Origin: Trueperaceae bacterium
GTDB lineage: Bacteria > Deinococcota > Deinococci > Deinococcales > Trueperaceae
Direction: 5' to 3'
Length of the DNA stretch: 11,232 nt
Assembly: GCA_024636105.1 (NCBI GenBank)
Contig: JAGXHO010000012.1
Location: 1 to 11,232, forward strand
Both the position numbers and the translations under genes were made by a program. Below the pieces are notes generated by a model. The model saw nothing but the letters and a program-made list of their open reading frames with translations. It was not told where the DNA came from and did no database searches. Numbering within the stretch: the first letter of the stretch is position 1; each line of letters begins with the position of its first letter. This document shows positions 1 to 6,025 of the stretch, piece after piece.

Positions 1-863
1 CCGAAGCGCGTGCGGGCGTGCTCGAGCGTCACGGGGTTGCGCTTCTGCGGCATGATCGACGACCCCTGGACCAGGTCGTCGGCCAAGCGCATCCAGCCGT
101 CGGAGGCCGCCGCGACCAGGTCGTGCACCAGCCGCGAGAGCCCGACCCCGAGCGTCTGGCCGAGCGCGGCCAGGTCGAGCTGCCAATCGCCCGCGGCGAC
201 GGCGTCGTAGGTGTTCGCGACCGGTTCCCGGAACCCGAGGGCGGCGGCGGTGAACGCGCGGTCCAGGGGATGGCTGGAACCGGCCAGCGCCGCGGCGCCG
301 AGCGGGCACCGATCGAGCCGCGAGAGCGCGCCCAGTACGCGCTCGTGGTCGCGCCCCACCACCGCGGCCGCCGCCACCAGGTAGTGCGCGAGTGTCGTCG
401 GCTGGGCCGGCTGGTGGTGGGTGGTGGCGATGATCACGGTCTCGACGTGCGCGTCGGCGAGGTCGAGCAGCGCGGCGCGCAGCGCACCAACACGGCGCCC
501 GACGCGCAGCAGGCCCTCGCGGGCGGCGAGCACGTAGGCGGTCATGTCGAGGTCGTTGCGGCTGAGGCCCAGGCGCAGCCAGGCGAGCGCGTCGGCGCCG
601 ATCTCCGCCTCGAGCCGCTTCTGGAGCGCGAAGTAGAGGTCGGGGACCCCTGTTTCGGGCAGCGGCGCCGGGAGCGCCCGCTGGCGCACGAGGGCCGCAT
701 CGAGCGCGTCGAGCTCGGCCTCGTGGCCGGCCGCCGCCGGCAGCCGCGCCACCGTTCGTGCGTGGGCCGTGAGCGCGTCCAGGAAGGCGTCGTAGAGGCG
801 CGCGGCCGCGAAGCCGTGGTCGGGCGTCAGGACGCGCCCGGAGTAGGCGGGGTGCCAGGTCAT
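1..863 (-). CDS. Argininosuccinate-lyase-superfamily enzyme, divergent (3' end outside the window)
   Basis: The first 287 residues are visible; family members are about 450-470 residues, so roughly a third is missing at the window edge. Superfamily marks are clear: LSRND (residues 100-104), TTHHQPAQP (147-155, with the His of the conserved TH-x-Q-x-AQP motif), CPLGAAALAGSS (186-197) and the signature SSIMPQKRNP (268-277). These enzymes release fumarate from N-substituted aspartates by beta-elimination; ArgH acts on argininosuccinate. Two things are unusual. The ArgH string RSRNDQ reads LSRNDLD here, so the Gln after Asn-Asp is lost. The N-terminus also lacks the usual F-D-x-R-L substrate-binding stretch. 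The ATG overlaps the stop of the amidohydrolase gene as ATGA, suggesting translational coupling. A pathway with an amidohydrolase and a ROK repressor argues for a catabolic lyase on another substrate rather than biosynthetic ArgH. The superfamily is certain; the substrate is unknown. Confidence 0.85.
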   Translation of the reverse strand, partial: MTWHPAYSGRVLTPDHGFAAARLYDAFLDALTAHARTVARLPAAAGHEAELDALDAALVRQRALPAPLPETGVPDLYFALQKRLEAEIGADALAWLRLGLSRNDLDMTAYVLAAREGLLRVGRRVGALRAALLDLADAHVETVIIATTHHQPAQPTTLAHYLVAAAAVVGRDHERVLGALSRLDRCPLGAAALAGSSHPLDRAFTAAALGFREPVANTYDAVAAGDWQLDLAALGQTLGVGLSRLVHDLVAAASDGWMRLADDLVQGSSIMPQKRNPVTLEHARTRF

Positions 864-1813
864 GCGCGCGCCGCCCGGGGCGTGAGGTCGAGGTTCAGGA
901 GGCGCGCGGCGTTGCCGCCGAACACGAGCGCGACGTCGGATGCGGGGAGGTTCATCGTGTAGCACGCGCGCAGCTGGTCCTGCAGGTAGCGCTCGGCGAA
1001 GCCGCGCGGGAAGCTGGCCGAGTCGGTACCGAACAGCACCCGCTCGGGGCCGATCGTGTCGAACGCCTTTCGGAACAGGTCCTCGAGCGTCAGCGGGTAG
1101 GGCATCCAGCGCATCCACTGGTTGCTGCCCGACGTGTCGATGTAGACGTTCGGCAGGCTCCAGCACAGCGCGAGCAGGTCGTCGAAGTAGCCCGCCCCGA
1201 AGTGCGGGACGATGAACGGGATCTCCGGGAAGTCGCGCGCCACCGCGAACAGCGAGAGCGGGCTCATGCGCGGGTGGGCGACCACGCCGCCCCCGCGCCC
1301 CAGGAAGCCGAAGTGGATCAGCGCCGGCAGCCGCCGCTCGGCGAGGAAGGCCCAGTGGTCGCGCAGGCTCGGGTCCTCGAAGGGGAGCTCGGTCATGGGG
1401 CCGAGCGCCTTGAACCCCTTGAGGCCCAGCTCGTCGATCGCGCGGCGCGTCTCGACGCCCGCGCCCGGCCGCAGCGGGTGGTGGGCGAAGCCGGTGAAGC
1501 GGTCGGGGTAGCGGCGGACGATCGCTGAGAGCAGGTCGTTGCTCTGCCCGGTGACGAAGTTGAGCCAGCGCACGCCCTTGCGGTCCAGCTCCGCCGCCCA
1601 GCGGTCGGCGGCGGCGTCGATCTCCTGGGGGGTGCGCGCGCGCGGCTCCTCGGGCGCGGTGCCCCATTCCTTGTTCATGCGCGCCTGGCGGTCGCGCGCG
1701 TAGGCCTCCAGCGCCGGGTGGCGCGGTTCCTCGCGGGCATCGTGGAGGCCGATGGTGTGGACCACCGGGAAGTGGGCGTGGACGTCGACGACGGGGAAGG
1801 GGAGCTCAGGCAT
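860..1813 (-). CDS. Amidohydrolase-2 family (ACMSD-like) TIM-barrel metal enzyme
   Basis: A 317-residue protein with the full set of metal-ligand motifs of the amidohydrolase-2 family (PF04909): VHAH at strand 1 (His12, His14), LIHFG (His167), VPHFG (His204) and FGTDS (Asp264). The family contains hydrolases and non-oxidative decarboxylases (ACMSD, gamma-resorcylate decarboxylase, lactonases) acting on carboxylated or cyclic substrates; the sequence does not say which reaction applies. There is no signal peptide or membrane segment, so it is probably cytoplasmic. The start ATG lies inside the last codons of the ROK gene (8-base overlap) and the stop overlaps the lyase start by 4 bases, so the three genes should be co-translated. 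The insertion at residues 30-75, rich in Arg, Glu and Pro, may form a substrate lid; that is inference. Confidence 0.87.
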   Translation of the reverse strand: MPELPFPVVDVHAHFPVVHTIGLHDAREEPRHPALEAYARDRQARMNKEWGTAPEEPRARTPQEIDAAADRWAAELDRKGVRWLNFVTGQSNDLLSAIVRRYPDRFTGFAHHPLRPGAGVETRRAIDELGLKGFKALGPMTELPFEDPSLRDHWAFLAERRLPALIHFGFLGRGGGVVAHPRMSPLSLFAVARDFPEIPFIVPHFGAGYFDDLLALCWSLPNVYIDTSGSNQWMRWMPYPLTLEDLFRKAFDTIGPERVLFGTDSASFPRGFAERYLQDQLRACYTMNLPASDVALVFGGNAARLLNLDLTPRAARA

Positions 1814-3050
1814 GGGTTCCGTCCTGCGCAGCGAACCGCGGATCGCGCGCGCGCTCCGCTAAAGCCGCCGGCGTCGCCCCGGCGTCGCGGCCGATCGACC
1901 GGCAGAGGTCCTCGTGGACGAGGGCGAGCGCGCTCCGGGCGACGCCGCGCGCCGCCGCACCGGGACCGAGCGCGCCGGCGACGATCCGGACCGGCATTGG
2001 ACCCGTCCAGCGCGCTGCGACGTGGTCGACGAGCAGCCCCGCCTCGTCGGCGGGCCACGCGATCACGAGCAGGTCGGGGTCGAGCGCGCACGCGAGGTTG
2101 TGGAGCACGCAGCGGACGCTCTCGGCGAAGCGCTCGAAGGCCGCCCGCTCCTCGGGGCCGGTGAGGTCGAGGTGCCCCTCGGCCGTGAGGAAGCGCGCGG
2201 CGAGCGCCATCAGGTCGCGTTCGAGCGGGGCGTCGGCGACGCCGGCGGCGCCGTGGGCGGGCGCGGGCGTCAGCGACGAGCCGATCTCGCCTGCCGCTGC
2301 GTGGGCGCCGCGCAGGAGCCGGCCCTGCACGATCAGCCCGGCGCCGATGCCGCTGCCGATGGCGACGAACACCACGTGCTCGGCGCCGGCGCCGGCGCCG
2401 TACCCGAGCTCGGCGAGCGCGAGCGCGTTGACGTCGTTCTCGAGCAGCGTCGGGCGATCGAAGGCGCGTTCGAGCAGGTCGGTGAGCGCGAAGCCGTGCC
2501 AGCCGAGCGCGGGCGCGAGGTCGATGTGCCCGTCGCTCGGGTCGACGATGCCGGGAACGGCGACCGCGATGCGCGCGACGGTCGGCGCCTGCGGGTCGGC
2601 CAGCAGTTGGCCGATCCAGCCGACGAGGTCCGCTTCGAGCCCCGGGCGCAGCGCGATCCCGACCTGGCGATCGACCACCTGACCGAGCAGGTCGACCCGC
2701 AGCGCGAGCGCGCGGTGGCCCGAGAGGTCCACGGCGAGCAGGTGGCGCGCGTCCGCGTCCAGGACGAACCGCTGCGCCGGGCGGCCGCCGGTGCCGGCCT
2801 CCTGGCCGGCTGCGCGGACGAACCCTTCCTCGGCGAACTCGTGCAGGATCGTCGCGACGGTCGGCACCGACAAGCCGGTGTGGTGGGCCAGCGTGGCCCG
2901 CGACGCCGGGCCCACGTCGGCCATCGCCTGCAGGATGGACCGCCGGTTCGCGACCCGCACGTCGTCCGTCTGCAGCGGCGTCGACGGGTCCCCGTACCGA
3001 TTCGCATCGAATCGGGCCGAACCCGAACGGGTTCGCAAACGACTTTTCAT
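1806..3050 (-). CDS. ROK-family transcriptional repressor lacking the zinc cluster
   Basis: A 414-residue protein with an N-terminal winged helix-turn-helix (about 34-82, R-R-S-I-L-Q-A-M through LSVPTVATILHEFAEEGFV) and a C-terminal ROK sugar-kinase-like domain (about 100-380). The ROK signatures ENDVNALALAE (204-214) and G-S-G-I-G-A-G-L (232-239) through AGEIGSS (253-259) are present. The zinc motif C-x-C-G-x-x-G-C-x-E normally following GEIGH is absent and the His is Ser258, so the usual sugar-binding zinc site is missing. NagC/XylR-type ROK repressors regulate neighbouring catabolic genes; here those are the overlapping amidohydrolase and lyase genes, which do not look like sugar enzymes. 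The ATG at 3050 was chosen because a strong promoter ends on it, giving a leaderless transcript. No Shine-Dalgarno is visible, and the in-frame extension upstream to about 4202 is rejected because it overlaps another gene. Confidence 0.88.
   Translation of the reverse strand: MKSRLRTRSGSARFDANRYGDPSTPLQTDDVRVANRRSILQAMADVGPASRATLAHHTGLSVPTVATILHEFAEEGFVRAAGQEAGTGGRPAQRFVLDADARHLLAVDLSGHRALALRVDLLGQVVDRQVGIALRPGLEADLVGWIGQLLADPQAPTVARIAVAVPGIVDPSDGHIDLAPALGWHGFALTDLLERAFDRPTLLENDVNALALAELGYGAGAGAEHVVFVAIGSGIGAGLIVQGRLLRGAHAAAGEIGSSLTPAPAHGAAGVADAPLERDLMALAARFLTAEGHLDLTGPEERAAFERFAESVRCVLHNLACALDPDLLVIAWPADEAGLLVDHVAARWTGPMPVRIVAGALGPGAAARGVARSALALVHEDLCRSIGRDAGATPAALAERARDPRFAAQDGTHA
2997..3015. 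promoter_or_regulatory. Putative operator palindrome 2 of the ROK operon
   Basis: A perfect inverted repeat CCGATTCG-CAT-CGAATCGG, with 8-base arms and a 3-base centre. Its centre is about 20.5 bases from the centre of palindrome 1, that is two helical turns, so two dimers would bind the same DNA face. It lies within the ROK coding sequence (about codons 12-18), in a low-complexity N-terminal extension ahead of the winged helix. Confidence 0.55.
3018..3035. promoter_or_regulatory. Putative operator palindrome 1 of the ROK operon
   Basis: A perfect inverted repeat CGAACCCG-AA-CGGGTTCG, with 8-base arms and a 2-base centre. It lies at +16 to +33 of the predicted leaderless transcript, within codons 6-11 of the ROK gene. 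Its half-site resembles that of the second palindrome next to it, so both are probably bound by one dimeric regulator, most likely the ROK protein itself. The binding assignment is inference. Confidence 0.55.
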
Positions 3051-3086
3051 AACTGCAACGTACGTCTCGGTCGCGACCGCCGTCAA
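3050..3086 (-). promoter_or_regulatory. Sigma70-type promoter giving a leaderless mRNA for the ROK operon
   Basis: On the minus strand there is TTGACG (3086-3081), an 18-base spacer, TACGTT (3062-3057), six bases, then the ATG at 3050. If transcription starts on the A of the ATG, the -10 element sits at -12 to -7 and the -35 at -36 to -31, which is canonical geometry. No ribosome binding site is visible, consistent with leaderless initiation as is frequent in Deinococcus. Not experimentally shown here. Confidence 0.72.
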
Positions 3087-3087
3087 C

Positions 3088-3147
3088 CGGGGTGCGCCAC
3101 CGTCGGTACACGCCCCGCGATCGCCAGGCAGCGTACGGAGCACCCCG
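3088..3147. repeat. Inverted repeat with 8-base arms around a 44-base spacer
   Basis: CGGGGTGC (3088-3095) and GCACCCCG (3140-3147) are exact reverse complements in the short gap between the HD-like gene and the ROK promoter. It could be the base of a terminator-like structure for the middle transcription block or a distal regulator site just upstream of the -35. There is no T-run and the loop is long, so chance in GC-rich DNA is also possible. Confidence 0.25.
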
Positions 3148-3154
3148 CCACCGA

Positions 3155-4186
3155 TCAGTCGAGCATCGTCAGGTACTGCTGCGCGGCCGCATCGATCGGG
3201 GGCGTCCCTTCGGTCACGAGCGTGCCGTCGGCGAGCGCGGCCTCGAACGCTGCGACGACGCGTGCGTCGTAGGTCCGACCGATGCCGCCCACGACGATTC
3301 GGCGCGCTTCCTCCGGCGACAGCCCCGGACGGTACGGGCGCGAGGCGACCAGTGCGTCGAAGGCCTCGGCCACGAGCACGATCCGGGTCCCGAGCGGGGT
3401 GGCCTCGTCCTCGCGCGGGCGCGCCCGGAACGGCGTGGTTTCGCTCCACGTCCGCGTCAGCGCGGCCAACAGGTCCGAACCAGCGGCCGCTTGGGCGCGC
3501 ACCTCGACGCGCTCGTCCGCGTCGAGCGACCCCGGCCGCGGGTGTTCCTCGGCGTCGAGGTCGAAGCGTCCCAGCCCGTGCAGCAGACCCGCCCAGTACA
3601 GCCGGCCCACGTGGAGTTCGGTCAGGCCGAGGCGACGGCCGATGACGGCCGCGTTGTGGCCCACGCGCGCGGCGTGGCCCTCGCCCAGGTCGTCGCGCCG
3701 CGACGTGATGCCGGCCAGGGTCCGGAGGCTCGCACCGTACTGCTGGGTCACCAGCCGCCGCAGCGCCTCGACCCGATTGAGGCGAAGCCGCAGGTCGCGC
3801 GCGAGCGTTCCAGCGACCGCGCCCGCCAGCACGAAGAAGAGCGTCCGCAGCGCCCACGAGGTGATCTGCTGACCCTCGCCGGTCGCGGCGTCGAGGGGCA
3901 TCCACGGGCCGAGCGCCATCCCACCGGCCAGCCCGGTCGCCACGCCCGCGCTCGGGCCCGACCGGAAGGCGACGAGCAGCACGGGCAGGTACATCGCGTG
4001 CAGGTAGGCGTGGCGCGTGCCACCGGTCAGGTAGACGAGCGCCGCCACGGCGGCCACGAGCACGGCCGCGACCGCGAAGACCGCCCCCGGCGAGGCGCGG
4101 TCGATGCGACGTACCGAGCGCTGCGCCCCGCTGGGCGCGTCCGCCGCTGGCGGGGCCGTTCGTGCGTCCGTCGGCGAGGTCGGCAT
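3155..4186 (-). CDS. Membrane protein with degenerate HD-GYP-like domain
   Basis: A 343-residue protein. A charged N-terminus precedes about three membrane segments (roughly 34-54, 64-94 and 109-127), a coiled linker (128-160), then an HD-GYP-like domain (about 160-325). Recognisable pieces are GEGHAARVG (168-176, like GHSxRV), GLLHGLGRFDL (200-210, where HD-GYP proteins have LLHDIGK) and EAFDALVASRPYRPGLSPEEA (274-294, typical of the family C-terminal half). The metal-binding HD pair has become His203-Gly204, the later His residues are missing and there is no GYP motif. Active HD-GYP proteins hydrolyse cyclic-di-GMP; this one looks catalytically dead and may be a membrane sensor or scaffold. 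The ATG at 4186 gives a natural N-terminus; the open frame extending upstream to 5218 would overlap the SulP gene. The gene lies 74 bases after SulP and may share its transcript. Confidence 0.75.
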   Translation of the reverse strand: MPTSPTDARTAPPAADAPSGAQRSVRRIDRASPGAVFAVAAVLVAAVAALVYLTGGTRHAYLHAMYLPVLLVAFRSGPSAGVATGLAGGMALGPWMPLDAATGEGQQITSWALRTLFFVLAGAVAGTLARDLRLRLNRVEALRRLVTQQYGASLRTLAGITSRRDDLGEGHAARVGHNAAVIGRRLGLTELHVGRLYWAGLLHGLGRFDLDAEEHPRPGSLDADERVEVRAQAAAGSDLLAALTRTWSETTPFRARPREDEATPLGTRIVLVAEAFDALVASRPYRPGLSPEEARRIVVGGIGRTYDARVVAAFEAALADGTLVTEGTPPIDAAAQQYLTMLD

Positions 4187-4221
4187 GGCCCAAGCGTCGC
4201 ACACGCGATCGGCAAGGTGAA

Positions 4222-4240
4222 CGTGGGGCGCACGCCCACG
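4222..4240 (-). terminator. Possible weak terminator hairpin after SulP
   Basis: CGTGGG and CCCACG form a 6-bp stem with a 7-base loop, 20 bases beyond the SulP stop. Reading leftward it is followed by TTCACCTT rather than a T-run, so termination would be weak or factor-dependent. The same bases upstream of 4186 could instead hold a poor -35 (TTCACC) for the next gene. Confidence 0.3.
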
Positions 4241-4260
4241 ACCATCCTCCGCGGCCGGGG

Positions 4261-5949
4261 TCAGCGCTGCGGGTGCGCGATCCCCCAAGCGTCCAGCACG
4301 TGCTCGATGGAGGGCCACGCCACCTGCGCCCGGCGCTCCGGGGTCCAGTGCGCCCGGTCGAGCACGTCGCGCACCGGCCCCTTCAGGCCGACCGCCGCCG
4401 TGGCGACCCCGCGCTGCTCGAGGTCGACGAGCAGCGCCAGGAGCGTCTCCACGCCGACGGCGTCCATGTCGTGGGCGCCGCTCAGGTCGAGCACCAGGCG
4501 CTCGGTCTCGGGCCGTACCGCGAGCGCCCGCTCGACCGTGTCGCGCAGGAAGCCGGCGTTCGCGAAGTAGAGCGCGGCGTCGAAGCGCAGGAGCTCGACG
4601 CCGGGCACGAGCGCGACCTCCGGGTACCGGCGCACGTTGCGCCACAGCGCCTCGTCGGCGTTCCAGCCGAGCCGGGCGACGTGCGGGAACGCGCTGCGCA
4701 CGACGAACAGGCCCAGCGAGGTCGCCACGCCGATCAGGATGCCGGGCTCGATGCCGATCGCCAGGGTCGCGGCGAAGGTGATCGCCCACGTGGCGCCGTC
4801 CGCGGGTCGCACCGCCCACAGGTGGCGGGCTTCGCCGAAGTCGACCAGGCCGATGACGGCGACGACGACGATCGCCCCGAGCACGGCCCGCGGCAGGTCG
4901 TGGAAGAGCGGCGTCAGGAACGCCAGCGTCACGAGCACCAGGAGCGCCGTGACGATGCTGGCCAGGCCGCTGCGCGCGCCCGCCTGAGCGTTCACCGCCG
5001 AGCGCGAGAACCCGCCCGTCACCGGGAAGGCCGCGATGGCGCCGGCGACCAGGTTCGCGACGCCGAGCCCGACGAGCTCGCGGTCGGCGTCGACCCGTTC
5101 GCGGTCCTTGGCGGCGAGCGCGCGGGCGACGGCGATCGACTCCATGAAGCCCACGAAGGCGATCGTCAGGGCAGTCGGGAGCAGCGCCACGACGTCGGAG
5201 GCGTTGGGCGCCGGCCAATCGAACGCGGGGAAGCCGCCGGGCACCGCCCCGACGATCGCGACCCCGGCGCCGTCGAGCCCCAGCAGCGCGACCGCGGCGG
5301 TGCCGAGCACGACGACGAGCAGCGGTCCCGGGAAGCGCCGGGCGAGGCGCTTGCCCGCGAGCAGCAGCGCGATGGCGAGCCCGCCGACGACGAGGGTCGG
5401 GAGGTGGACTTCACCGATCCGCGCGACCGCGTCGACCACGGTGCGCAGCGGGTGCGAACCGTCCAGCGGGATGCCGACGAGGCTGCGCAGTTGCGAGAGC
5501 GCGATCGTGATCGCTGCGGCCGACGTGAACCCGGACACCACCGCGTGCGAGAGGAAGTTCACGATCACGCCGGCGCGCATCAGCCCGAGGCCGAGCTGGA
5601 GCACGCCGACCAGCAGCGCCAGCGTGGCGGCGAGCGTCAGGTACTCCGCCGTGCCCGGCTCGGCGAGCCGATGCACCGCCTCGAAGGTCAACAGCGAGAC
5701 GATCGCGACCGGGCCCACGGCGAGCGCGCGCGACGAGCCGAGCAAGGCGTAGGCGACGATCGGCAGCGTCGAGGCGATCAGGCCCGACACCGGCGGCATG
5801 CCGGCGAGCAGCGCGTACGCCATGCCCTGGGGCACCAGCATGACCGCGACGGTCAAGCCGGCGAGCAGGTCGGGGGCCAGGTCGGCGCGCCGGTAGCGGT
5901 GCAACCACGGGGCCGGCGACAGCGGGAACGGGCGGCGAGGGCGCGTCAT
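4261..5949 (-). CDS. SulP-family anion (sulfate-type) transporter with STAS domain
   Basis: A 562-residue inner-membrane protein of normal SulP length. The N-terminal core begins with DLLAGLTVAVMLVPQGMAYA (27-46), followed by GLIASTLP, SRALAVGPVAIVS (73-85) and TGGFSRSAVNAQAGARSG (311-328), all typical of SulP permeases. About 12 hydrophobic segments span 27-420. A cytoplasmic STAS domain covers about 445-555 and carries LVLDLSGAHDMDAVGVETL; the position often Ser/Thr in STAS proteins is Ala497-Val498. SulP proteins carry sulfate, bicarbonate or related anions. Position 76 bases downstream of the CstB-like gene suggests transport of sulfite/sulfate made by persulfide oxidation, but the ion cannot be read from the sequence. 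The start at 5949 is fixed by GGAGGAG five bases upstream. A weak TAGCGT (6007-6002) could be an internal -10. Confidence 0.92.
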   Translation of the reverse strand: MTRPRRPFPLSPAPWLHRYRRADLAPDLLAGLTVAVMLVPQGMAYALLAGMPPVSGLIASTLPIVAYALLGSSRALAVGPVAIVSLLTFEAVHRLAEPGTAEYLTLAATLALLVGVLQLGLGLMRAGVIVNFLSHAVVSGFTSAAAITIALSQLRSLVGIPLDGSHPLRTVVDAVARIGEVHLPTLVVGGLAIALLLAGKRLARRFPGPLLVVVLGTAAVALLGLDGAGVAIVGAVPGGFPAFDWPAPNASDVVALLPTALTIAFVGFMESIAVARALAAKDRERVDADRELVGLGVANLVAGAIAAFPVTGGFSRSAVNAQAGARSGLASIVTALLVLVTLAFLTPLFHDLPRAVLGAIVVVAVIGLVDFGEARHLWAVRPADGATWAITFAATLAIGIEPGILIGVATSLGLFVVRSAFPHVARLGWNADEALWRNVRRYPEVALVPGVELLRFDAALYFANAGFLRDTVERALAVRPETERLVLDLSGAHDMDAVGVETLLALLVDLEQRGVATAAVGLKGPVRDVLDRAHWTPERRAQVAWPSIEHVLDAWGIAHPQR

Positions 5950-5954
5950 CGGGG

Positions 5955-5961
5955 CTCCTCC
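5955..5961 (-). promoter_or_regulatory. Ribosome binding site deciding the SulP start
   Basis: GGAGGAG on the minus strand, 5 bases before the ATG at 5949. It selects this start over the in-frame upstream ATG at 6078, which would add 43 non-SulP-like residues and run back over the end of the CstB-like gene. Confidence 0.7.
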
Positions 5962-5968
5962 ACGAGTT

Positions 5969-5994
5969 GGGGGGCGGCCCTGCGATCGCCCCCC
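5969..5994 (-). other. GC-rich hairpin between the CstB-like gene and SulP
   Basis: GGGGGGCG (5969-5976) and CGCCCCCC (5987-5994) are exact reverse complements around a 10-base loop, giving a very stable 8-bp stem 7 bases upstream of the SulP ribosome binding site. There is no T-run after it, so it is not a standard terminator. It could protect a processed 3' end, lower SulP expression relative to the upstream gene, or act as a partial terminator. Confidence 0.4.
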
Positions 5995-6025
5995 GCCCGC
6001 CACGCTACGGTCTGCGCGTCGGCCT

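Noticed and set aside
18..962. Plus-strand open frame of 314 codons at the left edge
   Set aside because: It is antisense to the lyase, whose signature motifs are all present on the minus strand.
1914..3272. Plus-strand open frame of 452 codons antisense to the ROK gene
   Set aside because: No recognisable domain, biased Arg/Asp/Glu composition; the ROK and winged-helix motifs are on the minus strand.
3051..4202. In-frame upstream extension of the ROK gene
   Set aside because: The extension is Arg/Gly/Ala-rich and overlaps the HD-like gene; the promoter at 3057-3086 places the start at 3050.
3092..4570. Plus-strand open frame of 492 codons across the HD-like gene
   Set aside because: Arg-rich, low-order protein with no motif, overlapping two real minus-strand genes. 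It is a GC-driven spurious frame.
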